Assembly (NCBI RefSeq): GCF_026125825.1
Contig: NZ_JAHCKK010000001.1
Location: 62,001 to 126,000, forward strand
Origin: Hydrogenophaga sp.
Lineage (GTDB): Bacteria > Pseudomonadota > Gammaproteobacteria > Burkholderiales > Burkholderiaceae_C
Direction of reading: 5' to 3'
DNA: 64,000 nucleotides
The notes under the pieces are model-generated. The model was not told where the DNA came from and did no database searches. It saw nothing but the letters and a program-made list of their open reading frames with translations. This document shows positions 35,835 to 44,624 of the stretch, piece by piece; within the stretch, counting starts at the first letter, position 1; each line of letters starts with the position of its first letter. The position numbers and the translations under genes were made by a program.

Positions 35835-36773
35835 CTATAACGCAGTCACCAATTCGGGCACCGCTGTGAACAGATCCGCCACCAGCCCATAGTCGGCCAC
35901 CTGGAAGATCGGCGCTTCGGCGTCCTTGTTGATCGCAACGATCACCTTGCTGTCCTTCATGCCGGCCAGGTGCTGGATGGCGCCCGAGATGCCAACCGCC
36001 ACGTACAACTGGGGTGCCACGATCTTGCCGGTCTGGCCGACCTGGTAGTCGTTGGGCGCGTAGCCGGCGTCGACGGCGGCGCGCGAGGCGCCGATCGCCG
36101 CGCCAAGCTTGTCGGCCAGCGGCTCCAGCACGGCGTGAAACTTGTCGGCCGCGCCCAGTCCGCGTCCGCCCGATACGATGACCGATGCAGCGGCGAGTTC
36201 CGGGCGCTCCAGCTTCACCACCTCACGCCCGACCAGGGTGGTCAAGCCGAGATCGCCAGCCGCGTCCAGCGTCTCGACCGCTGCCGTGCCGCCCGCACCG
36301 ACCGGGTCGAAGGCGGTGGTGCGAATGCTCAGCACCTTGATGGCATCCTTCGATTGCACGCGGGCCAGCGCGTTGCCGGCATAGAACGGGCGCAGGAAGG
36401 TGTCGGGCGACTCGATCGCGATCACGTCCGACACCTGGGAGGCGTCCAGCAAGGCCGCCACGCGCGGCAGCACGTTCTTGCCAAAGGAGGTGGCTGGCGC
36501 CAGCACATGGGTGTAGCCGACATCGGCGCGCACGCGTGAGCGCACCAGCTCGGCCAGGTTCTCGGCCAGGTGGGCCTCTAGGTGCGCCGCGTCAACGTGC
36601 AGCACCTTGCTCACGCCCGCAACCGCCGCCGCAGTCTGGGCCACGGCAGCGCAGTTGCGGCCCGCCACCAGCACATGAATGTCGCCGCCGATGCGCGTGG
36701 CGGCGGCAATCGTGTTCAGCGTGGCCGCTTTGAGTACGGCGTTGTCGTGTTCCGCAATGATCAGGGTTGTCAT
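35835..36773 (-). CDS. etfA: electron transfer flavoprotein alpha subunit
   Basis: 312 residues. N-terminal ETF domain ([19 protein letters not shown]) and the C-terminal FAD-binding signature [27 protein letters not shown]-type segment near residues 245-275, plus [12 protein letters not shown]. Binds FAD and passes electrons from acyl-CoA dehydrogenases to the ETF-ubiquinone oxidoreductase. The ATG overlaps the etfB stop, so both subunits are co-translated. With ten dehydrogenases in the window, this pair is the obvious electron acceptor, though a housekeeping role is also likely. Confidence 0.96.
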   Translation of the reverse strand: MTTLIIAEHDNAVLKAATLNTIAAATRIGGDIHVLVAGRNCAAVAQTAAAVAGVSKVLHVDAAHLEAHLAENLAELVRSRVRADVGYTHVLAPATSFGKNVLPRVAALLDASQVSDVIAIESPDTFLRPFYAGNALARVQSKDAIKVLSIRTTAFDPVGAGGTAAVETLDAAGDLGLTTLVGREVVKLERPELAAASVIVSGGRGLGAADKFHAVLEPLADKLGAAIGASRAAVDAGYAPNDYQVGQTGKIVAPQLYVAVGISGAIQHLAGMKDSKVIVAINKDAEAPIFQVADYGLVADLFTAVPELVTAL

Positions 36774-37522
36774 CAGATCACCTTCGCTTCTTCTTTGAGT
36801 CGTTTGACGAGTTCGGCCGGGTCGGCCACCTTGATGCCGGCCTTGCGGGTCGGCGGCTCGCTGACGTTCAGGGTCACGGTGCGTGGCGCAATGTCGATGC
36901 CGAGCTCGGCCGCCTTGATCACCTCCATCGGCTTTTTCTTGGCCTTCATGATGTTGGGCAGCGTGATGAAGCGCGGCTCGTTCAGGCGCAGGTCGGTCGT
37001 GATCACGGCCGGCAGCTTCATGGCCAGGGTTTCCAGGCCACCGTCGATCTCGCGAGTGATGGTGGCCGTGTCGCCGCTGATCTGCACCTTGGAGGCGAAG
37101 CTGGCCTGGGCCCAGCCCATCAGCGCACCAAACATCTGGCCAGTCTGGCCAGCGTCGTCATCAATCGCCTGCTTGCCGAAGATGGCGAACTGCACACCTT
37201 CTTTTTGGGCCACATGCTGCATCAGCTTGGCCACCGCGAGCGGTTCGAGCGCGGCGTCAGTTTCAACCAGCACGGCGCGATCAGCGCCGATGGCCATGGC
37301 GCTGCGCAGCGTTTCCTGGCAAGCCGCCGGGCCACAGGAAACAACGATCACTTCAGAAGCGACACCGGCCTCCCTGAGGCGCACCGCCTCTTCGCATGCG
37401 ATCTCGTCGAAAGGGTTCATGGACAACTTCTGGTTCGCGAGATCGACTCCCGAACCGTCGGACTTGACGCGGGCCTTGACGTTGTAGTCCAGCACCCGCT
37501 TGACGGCGACCAATATCTTCAC
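36773..37522 (-). CDS. etfB: electron transfer flavoprotein beta subunit
   Basis: 249 residues from a GTG at 37522 with a GGAG ribosome-binding site. Typical beta-subunit start [20 protein letters not shown], the [16 protein letters not shown] segment near residue 37 and the conserved signature with [19 protein letters not shown] near residue 190. Binds AMP and docks the dehydrogenases. Coupled to etfA. The TetR gene upstream on the same strand ends 64 bases before, so it may be co-transcribed with the regulator. Confidence 0.96.
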   Translation of the reverse strand: MKILVAVKRVLDYNVKARVKSDGSGVDLANQKLSMNPFDEIACEEAVRLREAGVASEVIVVSCGPAACQETLRSAMAIGADRAVLVETDAALEPLAVAKLMQHVAQKEGVQFAIFGKQAIDDDAGQTGQMFGALMGWAQASFASKVQISGDTATITREIDGGLETLAMKLPAVITTDLRLNEPRFITLPNIMKAKKKPMEVIKAAELGIDIAPRTVTLNVSEPPTRKAGIKVADPAELVKRLKEEAKVI

Positions 37523-37586
37523 TTTATCTCCATGTGACTAAAATAAACAATTGAAAACGGTAAGATGGAAGCCGAATCCGGCCCGT

Positions 37587-38192
37587 TCAATCACTGCTCA
37601 CTCCCGATGCGGCCACACGAGGAAACAGCATCGCGTACATGCGCTGCGCCAACGCATCGATGTCCAGACGCCCGCCAGGCCGGTACCACTGCGCCGTCCA
37701 GTTGAGGGCACCGAGAACTGTCTGGCGCACCAACACGACATCTGTATCGACCAGGCCCAGCGCCGCAGCCTCGCTGATCGGCGTCATCCACAAGGTCTCG
37801 TAGGCGTCGCGCGATGCCATCACCCGGGTCTGGGCGGCCGGCGAAAGGCTGCGCCACTCATAGAGCAGCACGGTCATGGCGTCGAGCCTCGTACCCAGCA
37901 AAGCCTTCAGGTGGCTGCGCACCATCGACAGCAGCCGCTCGGGCAAGCGAACTTCGCCAGCCAGCCCGTCGCGCACCGACCGCATGATGTCGCGAACACC
38001 CTCCTCCATGATCGCCACCAGCAGATCCTCCTTGGTCGCGAAATGGTAGAAGAGCGAGCCTGAAGTCATGCCCATGGCTTGGGCAATCTCGCGCACCGAA
38101 GTGCGCTCAAAACCCTGGCGCCGGAACCGGCTCGCCGCGGCCGCCAGGATCGCATCTCTGCGCGAGAGTGGGTTGTCTTGCTCCTTTGCCAT
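37587..38192 (-). CDS. TetR/AcrR-family transcriptional regulator
   Basis: 201 residues from the ATG at 38192; a TTG at 38216 would add eight residues. The N-terminal helix-turn-helix is clear: RRDAILAAAASRFRRQGF, then TSVREIAQAMGMTSGSLFYHFATKEDLL. The C-terminal ligand domain includes GALNWTAQWYRPGG, similar to regulators of acyl-CoA catabolism. It is divergent from an acyl-CoA dehydrogenase with a palindrome-like site between them, and followed on its own strand by etfBA. It probably represses the dehydrogenase and itself, responding to an acyl-CoA; that is inferred. Confidence 0.9.
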   Translation of the reverse strand: MAKEQDNPLSRRDAILAAAASRFRRQGFERTSVREIAQAMGMTSGSLFYHFATKEDLLVAIMEEGVRDIMRSVRDGLAGEVRLPERLLSMVRSHLKALLGTRLDAMTVLLYEWRSLSPAAQTRVMASRDAYETLWMTPISEAAALGLVDTDVVLVRQTVLGALNWTAQWYRPGGRLDIDALAQRMYAMLFPRVAASGVSSD

Positions 38193-38211
38193 GCCGTATA
38201 CTATATCATCT

Positions 38212-38225
38212 AACAAGCGTTTGGT
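38212..38225. promoter_or_regulatory. candidate TetR operator in the divergent promoter region
   Basis: AACAAGCGTTTGGT is an imperfect palindrome (10 of 14 positions symmetric) of the ACCAAnCGnTTGGT type often bound by TetR repressors. It lies 20 bases upstream of the TetR ATG and about 107 bases before the divergent dehydrogenase, the expected place for an autoregulatory operator. The assignment rests only on symmetry and position. Confidence 0.35.
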
Positions 38226-38331
38226 CGATTGGTTTGTCTATCGTGCGTTGGGTGCTTCCGGCGCTTTCCCACGTGGACGAGCAACTCTTCGCGACCGTCG
38301 GCCATGCCAGTGCCAATGCCAATCGAACTTC

Positions 38332-39480
38332 ATGGACAGACCCATGCTCAACCGCACCCTCTTCGGTGAAGAACACGAACTCTTCCGGGACCAGGCACGT
38401 CGCTTTCTGGAAGAAGAAGTCATACCTCATCACGCCGGCTGGGAAAACGATGGCATCGTGCCGCGCGCCGTCTGGCGCAAGGCCGGCGCCGCCGGCCTGC
38501 TGTGCCCCGCCATACCCGAGCAATACGGCGGCGGTGGCGGTACGCGCCTGCATAGTGCTGTGCTCATTGAAGAAGTCTCGCGCGCCGGCACCAGCGGCAT
38601 TGGCTTCGGCCTGCACTCCGACATCGTGGCACCCTACATCCTGGCCTACGGCACCGAGGCGCAAAAGCGCAACTGGCTGCCGAAGATGGCCACCGGCGAA
38701 GTGATTGGCGCCATCGCCATGACTGAGCCGGGCGCGGGCAGCGACCTGCAAAGCGTGCGCACCAGTGCGGTCCGTGACGGCGACGAACTTGTGATCAATG
38801 GTCAAAAGACCTTTATCACCAACGGCCAGAACGCCGACGTGGTGATCGTTGTCGCCAAGACCGACCCGACGCAAGGCGCCAAGGGAACCTCGCTGGTGCT
38901 GGTCGAGACCAATCGCCCCGGCTTCACGCGCGGGCGCAATCTCGAAAAAATCGGCATGAAGGCGCAGGACACCTCGGAACTCTTCTTCGAAGACGTGCGC
39001 GTGCCGGCCAGCAACATCCTCGGCGGCGATGGCAAGGGCTTTTTCCTGCTGATGCAGGAACTGGCCTGGGAGCGCATGCAGATCGCCATCGGCGCGGTGG
39101 CGGGCGCCGAGGCCGCGCTCGAATGGACCCTGGCCTACACCAAGGATCGCAAGGCCTTCGGCCAGCGCGTGATCGATTTCCAGCACAACCGCTTCAAGCT
39201 CGCCGAAATGAAAACCGAGGTGCAGATCGCACAGGTCTTTGTCGACCGTCTGCTCGGCCTGCTGATGGACGGTCAACTTGATGACGCCACCGCCGCGATG
39301 GCCAAGTACTGGACCACCGACCTGCACTGCAAGGTGATCGACCAATGCCTGCAGATGTTCGGCGGCTTCGGCTACATGTGGGAGTACCCGATTGCCCGCG
39401 CCTATGCGGATGCGCGCGTCGCGCGCATCTACGGTGGCGCCAACGAAATCATGAAGGAAATCATCAGCCGCACGCTGTAG
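38332..39480 (+). CDS. acyl-CoA dehydrogenase (YGG-type C-terminus)
   Basis: 382 residues from the ATG at 38332; a second ATG at 38344 is equally plausible. Landmarks are LFGEEHELFRDQARRFLEEE at the N-terminus, PEQYGGGGGT, IAMTEPGAGSDLQSVRT, FITNGQNAD and the C-terminal MFGGFGYMWEYPIAR, RIYGGANEIMKEII. The last motif has YGGAN rather than EGT, common in long- and branched-chain members. It opens the right-hand plus-strand operon with thiolase and a FadB-type enzyme, so it looks like the dehydrogenase of a complete beta-oxidation set. Confidence 0.93.
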   Translation: MDRPMLNRTLFGEEHELFRDQARRFLEEEVIPHHAGWENDGIVPRAVWRKAGAAGLLCPAIPEQYGGGGGTRLHSAVLIEEVSRAGTSGIGFGLHSDIVAPYILAYGTEAQKRNWLPKMATGEVIGAIAMTEPGAGSDLQSVRTSAVRDGDELVINGQKTFITNGQNADVVIVVAKTDPTQGAKGTSLVLVETNRPGFTRGRNLEKIGMKAQDTSELFFEDVRVPASNILGGDGKGFFLLMQELAWERMQIAIGAVAGAEAALEWTLAYTKDRKAFGQRVIDFQHNRFKLAEMKTEVQIAQVFVDRLLGLLMDGQLDDATAAMAKYWTTDLHCKVIDQCLQMFGGFGYMWEYPIARAYADARVARIYGGANEIMKEIISRTL

Positions 39481-39558
39481 CAACTGCTGCCAACCGCCTG
39501 CCGCTCTTCCGCCCTCTTGCCTATCGCATCCCCAGATTCAGAAAGAAGGAAACCCAAC

Positions 39559-40767
39559 ATGACCGAAGCATTCATTTTCGACGCCGTGCGCACGCCGCGC
39601 GGCAAGGGCCGCAGCTCGGGTGCGCTGCACGGCACCACGCCCATCAGTTTGGCCATTACCGCGCTGCAGGCACTACGCGACCGCAACACCCTGGACACCG
39701 CCTTCGTGGACGACATCATCCTCGGCTGCGTCGAACCCGCCGGTGAGCAAGGCGCCAACATCGCGCGCGTTGCGGCCATTGCCGCCGGGTACCACGAAAG
39801 CGCTGCCGGCGTGCAGGTCAATCGCTTTTGCGCCTCGGGCCTGGAGGCCTGCAACATGGCCGCCGCCAAGGTGATGTCGGGTCAGTCGCCACTGGTCATC
39901 GGCGGCGGCGTGGAGAGCATGAGCCGTGTGCCCATGGGCACCAGCGGCGGTGCCTGGGCGATTGACCCAGCGGTGGCGATTCCGACCTATTTCGTGCCGC
40001 AGGGCATTTCGGCCGATCTGATTGCCACGCTTTACGGCCACAGCCGCAGCGACGTCGACAGCTACGCGGTCGAAAGCCAGCGCCGCGCCGCACTCGCCTG
40101 GGCCGAGAGCCGCTTCGCCAATTCGATCGTTCCCGTGAAGGATGTGAACGGTTGCATCGTGCTTGAGCGCGACGAACACATGCGCGCCGAAACCACGCTG
40201 GAGTCGCTGGCCAAGCTGGAGCCTGCTTTCAAGGTGCAGGGCGAGAAATACGGCTTCGACGCGGTGGCCATTCAGCGTTATCCCGAGATCGAGCGCATGG
40301 TGCACGTGCACCATGCCGGCAACTCATCGGGCATTGTTGACGGCGCGGCTGCGGTGCTGGTCGGCAACGCCGAAGTCGGCAAACGGCTGGGCCTGAAAGC
40401 CCGTGCCCGCATCCGCTCGTTCGCCTCCATCGGCAGCGAGCCCACCATCATGCTGACCGGCCCCTCCTATTCGGCGGAAAAGGCGCTCAAGCTCGCTGGC
40501 ATGAAGGCCAGCGACATCGACCTCTATGAACTGAACGAAGCCTTCGCCTCAGTCGTGCTGCGTTTCATGGAAGTGATGAAAGTCACGCACGACAAGATGA
40601 ACGTCAACGGCGGGGCGATTGCGATGGGGCACCCCCTGGGCGCGACTGGCGCGATGATTCTGGGCACCCTGCTCGACGAACTCGAGCGGCGCAACCTGTC
40701 GACCGGCCTGGTCACGCTGTGCGTGGGCGCCGGCATGGGCACAGCCACCATCATCGAGCGCGTCTGA
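39559..40767 (+). CDS. acetyl-CoA C-acyltransferase (thiolase)
   Basis: 402 residues from the ATG at 39559 with an AAGGA ribosome-binding site. All classical thiolase residues are visible: the acyl-accepting cysteine in NRFCASGLEACNMAA near residue 92, the NVNGGAIAMGHPLGATGA histidine segment near residue 353, and the second cysteine in TLCVGAGMGTA near residue 391. Cleaves 3-ketoacyl-CoA with CoA. Unlike the Ltp-like protein at 19305, this one has the complete triad. It lies 45 bases before the FadB-type gene, forming a FadA/FadB-like pair. Confidence 0.95.
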   Translation: MTEAFIFDAVRTPRGKGRSSGALHGTTPISLAITALQALRDRNTLDTAFVDDIILGCVEPAGEQGANIARVAAIAAGYHESAAGVQVNRFCASGLEACNMAAAKVMSGQSPLVIGGGVESMSRVPMGTSGGAWAIDPAVAIPTYFVPQGISADLIATLYGHSRSDVDSYAVESQRRAALAWAESRFANSIVPVKDVNGCIVLERDEHMRAETTLESLAKLEPAFKVQGEKYGFDAVAIQRYPEIERMVHVHHAGNSSGIVDGAAAVLVGNAEVGKRLGLKARARIRSFASIGSEPTIMLTGPSYSAEKALKLAGMKASDIDLYELNEAFASVVLRFMEVMKVTHDKMNVNGGAIAMGHPLGATGAMILGTLLDELERRNLSTGLVTLCVGAGMGTATIIERV

Positions 40768-40812
40768 AGCCTCGGCACGACGTGAACCTCATCACAGACC
40801 TGGATCACCAAC

Positions 40813-42945
40813 ATGACGATTGACTACAAGCTTGATGCCGATGGCATCGCCACCATCACCTGGGCCATGCAGGACGTGCCCATGAACGTCCTCAACGAGC
40901 AATCCATTCCTGCCTTCTCCGACGCCGTGCGCAGGGCCGTCGCGGACGCTGCCGTCAAGGGCGTGATCGTCACCTCTTCCAAGCCCGAGTTCATCGCCGG
41001 TGCCGACCTCAACATGATGCTCGCCATCACGGACGTTGCCGAAATGATGGACTTCGTCACCCAGTTGCACGCCCTGATGCGCGGCATTGAGAAAAGCGGC
41101 AAGCCCTTCGTCGCGGCCCTCAACGGCACCACGCTGGGCGGCGGCTACGAGGTCGCGCTGGCCTGCCACCGACGCATCGCCGCCGACAACCCCAAGGCCC
41201 AGATCGGCCTGCCCGAGGTGGGCCTTGGCCTGCTGCCCGGCGGCGGCGGCACGCAGCGTCTGCCGCGCATGATCGGTGTGCGCAACGCGCTGCCCTTCCT
41301 GCTCGAAGGCAAAAAGCTCGCCCCGCAAAAAGCCCTGGATGCGGGTCTGGTCGATGAAGTCGTGCCGGCCGACCAACTGCTGGCCCGCGCCAGGCAGTGG
41401 CTGCTGACTGACGGTGCCGCTGCCGCTGTTCAGCCCTGGGACCGCAAGGGTTTCAAGCTGCCGGGCGGCGCCGTGCAAAGCCCCATGGGCTACGACACTT
41501 TGACCGCTGGCAACGCCATGCTGCGCGCCAAGACCTTTGGCAACTATCCCGCACCTGAGGCGATCTTGAACTGCGTCTACAACGGCTGCCAGATCGACAT
41601 CGACACCGGCTGCAAGGTCGAGATGCGCGAGTTCGTCAAGCTGACGACCGGCAAAGAGGCCAAGAACATGATCCGCTCGCTGTTCTTTGGCATCCCCGCC
41701 GCCAGCAAGCTGGCCTCCCGGCCCAAGGGCGTGCCTCAGGCCAGCTACCGCAAGGTCGGCATTCTGGGGGCTGGCATGATGGGCGCGGGCATTGCCTTCG
41801 CCGCCGCCGAGGTCGGCATGGAAGTGGTGCTGCTCGACAGCAGCACCGACAGCGCGGCCAAGGGCAAGGCCTACAGCGAGAACCTGTGGAACAAGCGCGT
41901 GGCCGCCAAGCGCATGACCGAGGCCGAGTGCACTGCCAAGCTCACCCTGATCAAGCCGACCACCGACTTCGCCGACCTGACAGGCTGTGACATTGTGGTC
42001 GAAGCGGTGTTTGAAGACCGCGCCATCAAGGCCGACGTGACGCGCAAGGCCGAGGCGGTGATCGCCCCCGGCGCCCTCTTCGCCTCCAACACCAGCACCC
42101 TGCCCATCAGCGGGCTGGCCGAGGCGTCCGCACGTCCGGCCAACTTCATCGGCCTGCATTTTTTCTCGCCAGTCGACAAGATGCCGCTGGTGGAGATCAT
42201 TCGCGGCCAGGCCACCAGTGACGAATGCCTGGCCCGTGCCATGGACTTCGTCAAGGCGATCCGCAAGACGCCCATCGTCGTCAATGACAGCCGCGGCTTC
42301 TACACCAGCCGGGTGTTCTCGACCTACGTCGGCGAAGGCCTGGCGCTGCTGGCCGAAGGCGTGAAGCCGGCGCTGATCGACAACGCCGGGCGCATGGCCG
42401 GCATGCCGGTGGGGCCGCTGGCGCTGGCCGACGAAGTCTCGCTCGAATTGATGGCGCGCATCCGGAAACAGACCGCCACCGACCTCGGCAAGGCCTACCA
42501 GCGCAGCGCCATCGACGACGTCTGCGACCGCATGGTGGACCAGCTGGGACGACTGGGTAAAAAAACCGGCAAAGGTTTCTACGACTACCCACAAGATGGC
42601 CAGAAACAACTGTGGGCAGGCCTGGCGCAGGCGTTCCCGCTGGCGGCCACGCAACCCACGGTCGAAGAGGTCAAGCAGCGCCTGATGTTCATCCAGTCCG
42701 TCGAAACAGCACGCTGCCTCGAAGAAAAAGTTCTGCTGGCACCAATCGATGCCGATGTCGGCGCGATCCTGGGCTGGGGCTTCCCAGCCTACCTGGGTGG
42801 CCCGATCGGCCAGATCCACAGCCAGGGGGTGTCCGCCTTTGTCAAAGTCTGCGAGAGCCTGGCAGAGCGGCACGGTGCGCGCTTCGCGCCGCCGCAGTTG
42901 CTGCGCCGCATGGCCGCCCAGGGTGAGCGTTTTTACGACCTGTAA
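40813..42945 (+). CDS. multifunctional enoyl-CoA hydratase/3-hydroxyacyl-CoA dehydrogenase (FadB/FadJ type)
   Basis: 710 residues, matching FadB/FadJ. The N-terminal crotonase domain (residues 1-190) has FIAGADLNMML and GTTLGGGYEVALACH with LPEVGLGLLPGGGG. The NAD-binding domain starts near residue 313 with VGILGAGMMGAGIAFAAAEVG. The dehydrogenase catalytic region has FIGLHFFSPVDKMPLVEII near residue 440, and two C-terminal 3HCDH domains follow. It performs hydration and oxidation in beta-oxidation. Partner thiolase lies directly upstream and the second carboxylase beta gene starts 51 bases downstream. Confidence 0.94.
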   Translation: MTIDYKLDADGIATITWAMQDVPMNVLNEQSIPAFSDAVRRAVADAAVKGVIVTSSKPEFIAGADLNMMLAITDVAEMMDFVTQLHALMRGIEKSGKPFVAALNGTTLGGGYEVALACHRRIAADNPKAQIGLPEVGLGLLPGGGGTQRLPRMIGVRNALPFLLEGKKLAPQKALDAGLVDEVVPADQLLARARQWLLTDGAAAAVQPWDRKGFKLPGGAVQSPMGYDTLTAGNAMLRAKTFGNYPAPEAILNCVYNGCQIDIDTGCKVEMREFVKLTTGKEAKNMIRSLFFGIPAASKLASRPKGVPQASYRKVGILGAGMMGAGIAFAAAEVGMEVVLLDSSTDSAAKGKAYSENLWNKRVAAKRMTEAECTAKLTLIKPTTDFADLTGCDIVVEAVFEDRAIKADVTRKAEAVIAPGALFASNTSTLPISGLAEASARPANFIGLHFFSPVDKMPLVEIIRGQATSDECLARAMDFVKAIRKTPIVVNDSRGFYTSRVFSTYVGEGLALLAEGVKPALIDNAGRMAGMPVGPLALADEVSLELMARIRKQTATDLGKAYQRSAIDDVCDRMVDQLGRLGKKTGKGFYDYPQDGQKQLWAGLAQAFPLAATQPTVEEVKQRLMFIQSVETARCLEEKVLLAPIDADVGAILGWGFPAYLGGPIGQIHSQGVSAFVKVCESLAERHGARFAPPQLLRRMAAQGERFYDL

Positions 42946-42996
42946 GCAGGCCTGTGACCCCATTCGTTCACTGCGACCTTTCAGCGAGAACCGCCC

Positions 42997-44616
42997 ATGC
43001 CCGCCATTCAAAGTCAAGTCGACCCGCAGTCAGAGAGCTTCCAGCGCGAGCGCGCACAGATGCTCGCGCTGATCGACAGTTTCCGCACGCTCGAAGACCG
43101 TGTGCGCAACACGTCGAACAGCCAAGAAGCCAAGTTCCGCGCCCGCAAACAGCTGCTGCCGCGTGAGCGCATCGCGCTGCTGCTCGACCGCGGCTCGTCG
43201 TGGCTGGAGTTTTCGACCCTGGCCGGCTTCAGGATGCACGACGACGACGGCGAGAAGAACGTGCTGGGGGGCGGGATCATCTGCGGCATCGGGGTGGTGT
43301 CGGGCATCCGTTGCGTGGTGATCGCATCCGACAGCGCGATCAAGGGCGGCACCATCACACCGATGGGCATGAAGAAGAGCCTTCGCGCCGAAGCCATCGC
43401 ACTGGAGAACAAACTGCCAGTGGTGCGACTGGTCGAGTCCGGCGGCGCCAACCTGATGCATGTGGGCGAGGTGTTCATTGAAGGCGGCCGCGGCTTCGCC
43501 AACCAGGCGCGGCTATCGGCCAGGGGCATTCCACAGGTCTGCGTGATGCACGGCCACTCAACTGCCGGCGGCGCCTACCTTCCGGGCATGTCCGACTATG
43601 TGATCATGGTGCGCGGCCGTGCAAAGGCTTTCCTGGCCGGCCCACCCTTGCTAAAAGCCGCCACCGGCGAGATCGCCACCGACGAAGAGCTGGGCGGCGC
43701 CGAGATGCACTGTTCGATGTCGGGCGTGGCCGAGTACCTGGCCGAGGACGATGCGGACGGCATCCGCATCGCACGCGACATCTTGGCGCGGCTGCCGTGG
43801 AACGACCGCTTGCCGATGCGCGCGGTGAAGACCTGGAAAGAGCCGCGTTATCCGGTCGAGCAACTGGCGGGCGTGGTGCCGGTTGACTTTCGCCAGCCCT
43901 ACGACATGCGCGAAGTGCTGGCGCGGGTGATCGACGACTCCGACTTCCTCGAATTCAAATCGTTGTACGGCTCCAGTACCGTGTGCGGCCATGGTGCCAT
44001 CGAGGGATACCCTTGCGGCTTCATCGGCAACAACGGGCCCATTGATCCGCAAGGCGCCACCAAGGCGACCCAGTTCATCCAGTTGTGCTGCCAGTCGGGC
44101 ACCCCGATCGTCTATCTGCAGAACACCACCGGCTTCATGGTCGGCAAGGATGTGGAGCAGGTCGGCATGATCAAGCATGGCGCCAAGATGATCCAGGCCG
44201 TGGCCAATGCCACCGTGCCGCAAATCACCGTGATGACAGGTGCCTCCTTCGGTGCCGGCAACTACGGCATGTGTGGCCGCGCCTACGATCCGCGCTTCGT
44301 GTTCGCCTGGCCCAACGCGCGGGTGGCTGTGATGGGCGGCGAGCAGGCCGCCACCGTGATGCGCATCGTCACCGAAGAAAAATTTGCCCGCACCGGCAAG
44401 GAGCCACCCGCCGAAACCATGGCCACCATGAAAAGCGAGATCCTGGCACGTTTTGACCTCGAATCGCATTCGCTGTTTGCCACCGCGCGCCTGTGGGACG
44501 ACGGCATCATCGACCCGCGCGACACCCGCCGCGCGCTCGCCACCACCCTGGCGGTGTGTCGGGAAGCCGGGTTGCGGCCCTTGCTTTCGAACACCTTTGG
44601 CGTGGCACGGATGTGA
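42997..44616 (+). CDS. acyl-CoA carboxylase, carboxyltransferase (beta) subunit 2
   Basis: 539 residues. Carboxyltransferase landmarks: VESGGANLMH near residue 145, HGHSTAGGAYLPGMSDY near residue 188, LAGPPLLKAATGEIATDEELGGAEMH, TTGFMVGKDVEQ near residue 377, and MGGEQAATVM. Compared with subunit 1 (580-2187) the stretch before the STAGGAY loop reads GRGFANQARLSARG instead of IFYNQIRMSAEG, so the acyl pockets probably differ. The alpha subunit follows by 8 bases. Methylcrotonyl-, geranyl- or a related branched enoyl-CoA is the likely substrate; AtuA lies 9 kb downstream on the same strand. Confidence 0.91.
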   Translation: MPAIQSQVDPQSESFQRERAQMLALIDSFRTLEDRVRNTSNSQEAKFRARKQLLPRERIALLLDRGSSWLEFSTLAGFRMHDDDGEKNVLGGGIICGIGVVSGIRCVVIASDSAIKGGTITPMGMKKSLRAEAIALENKLPVVRLVESGGANLMHVGEVFIEGGRGFANQARLSARGIPQVCVMHGHSTAGGAYLPGMSDYVIMVRGRAKAFLAGPPLLKAATGEIATDEELGGAEMHCSMSGVAEYLAEDDADGIRIARDILARLPWNDRLPMRAVKTWKEPRYPVEQLAGVVPVDFRQPYDMREVLARVIDDSDFLEFKSLYGSSTVCGHGAIEGYPCGFIGNNGPIDPQGATKATQFIQLCCQSGTPIVYLQNTTGFMVGKDVEQVGMIKHGAKMIQAVANATVPQITVMTGASFGAGNYGMCGRAYDPRFVFAWPNARVAVMGGEQAATVMRIVTEEKFARTGKEPPAETMATMKSEILARFDLESHSLFATARLWDDGIIDPRDTRRALATTLAVCREAGLRPLLSNTFGVARM

Positions 44617-44624
44617 GAACCCTG

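Noticed and set aside
40792-43017. 741-codon open frame on the minus strand
   Set aside because: It is the antisense shadow of the FadB-type gene; the composition is His/Arg/Gly-rich with no domain, and the plus-strand gene has all catalytic motifs.
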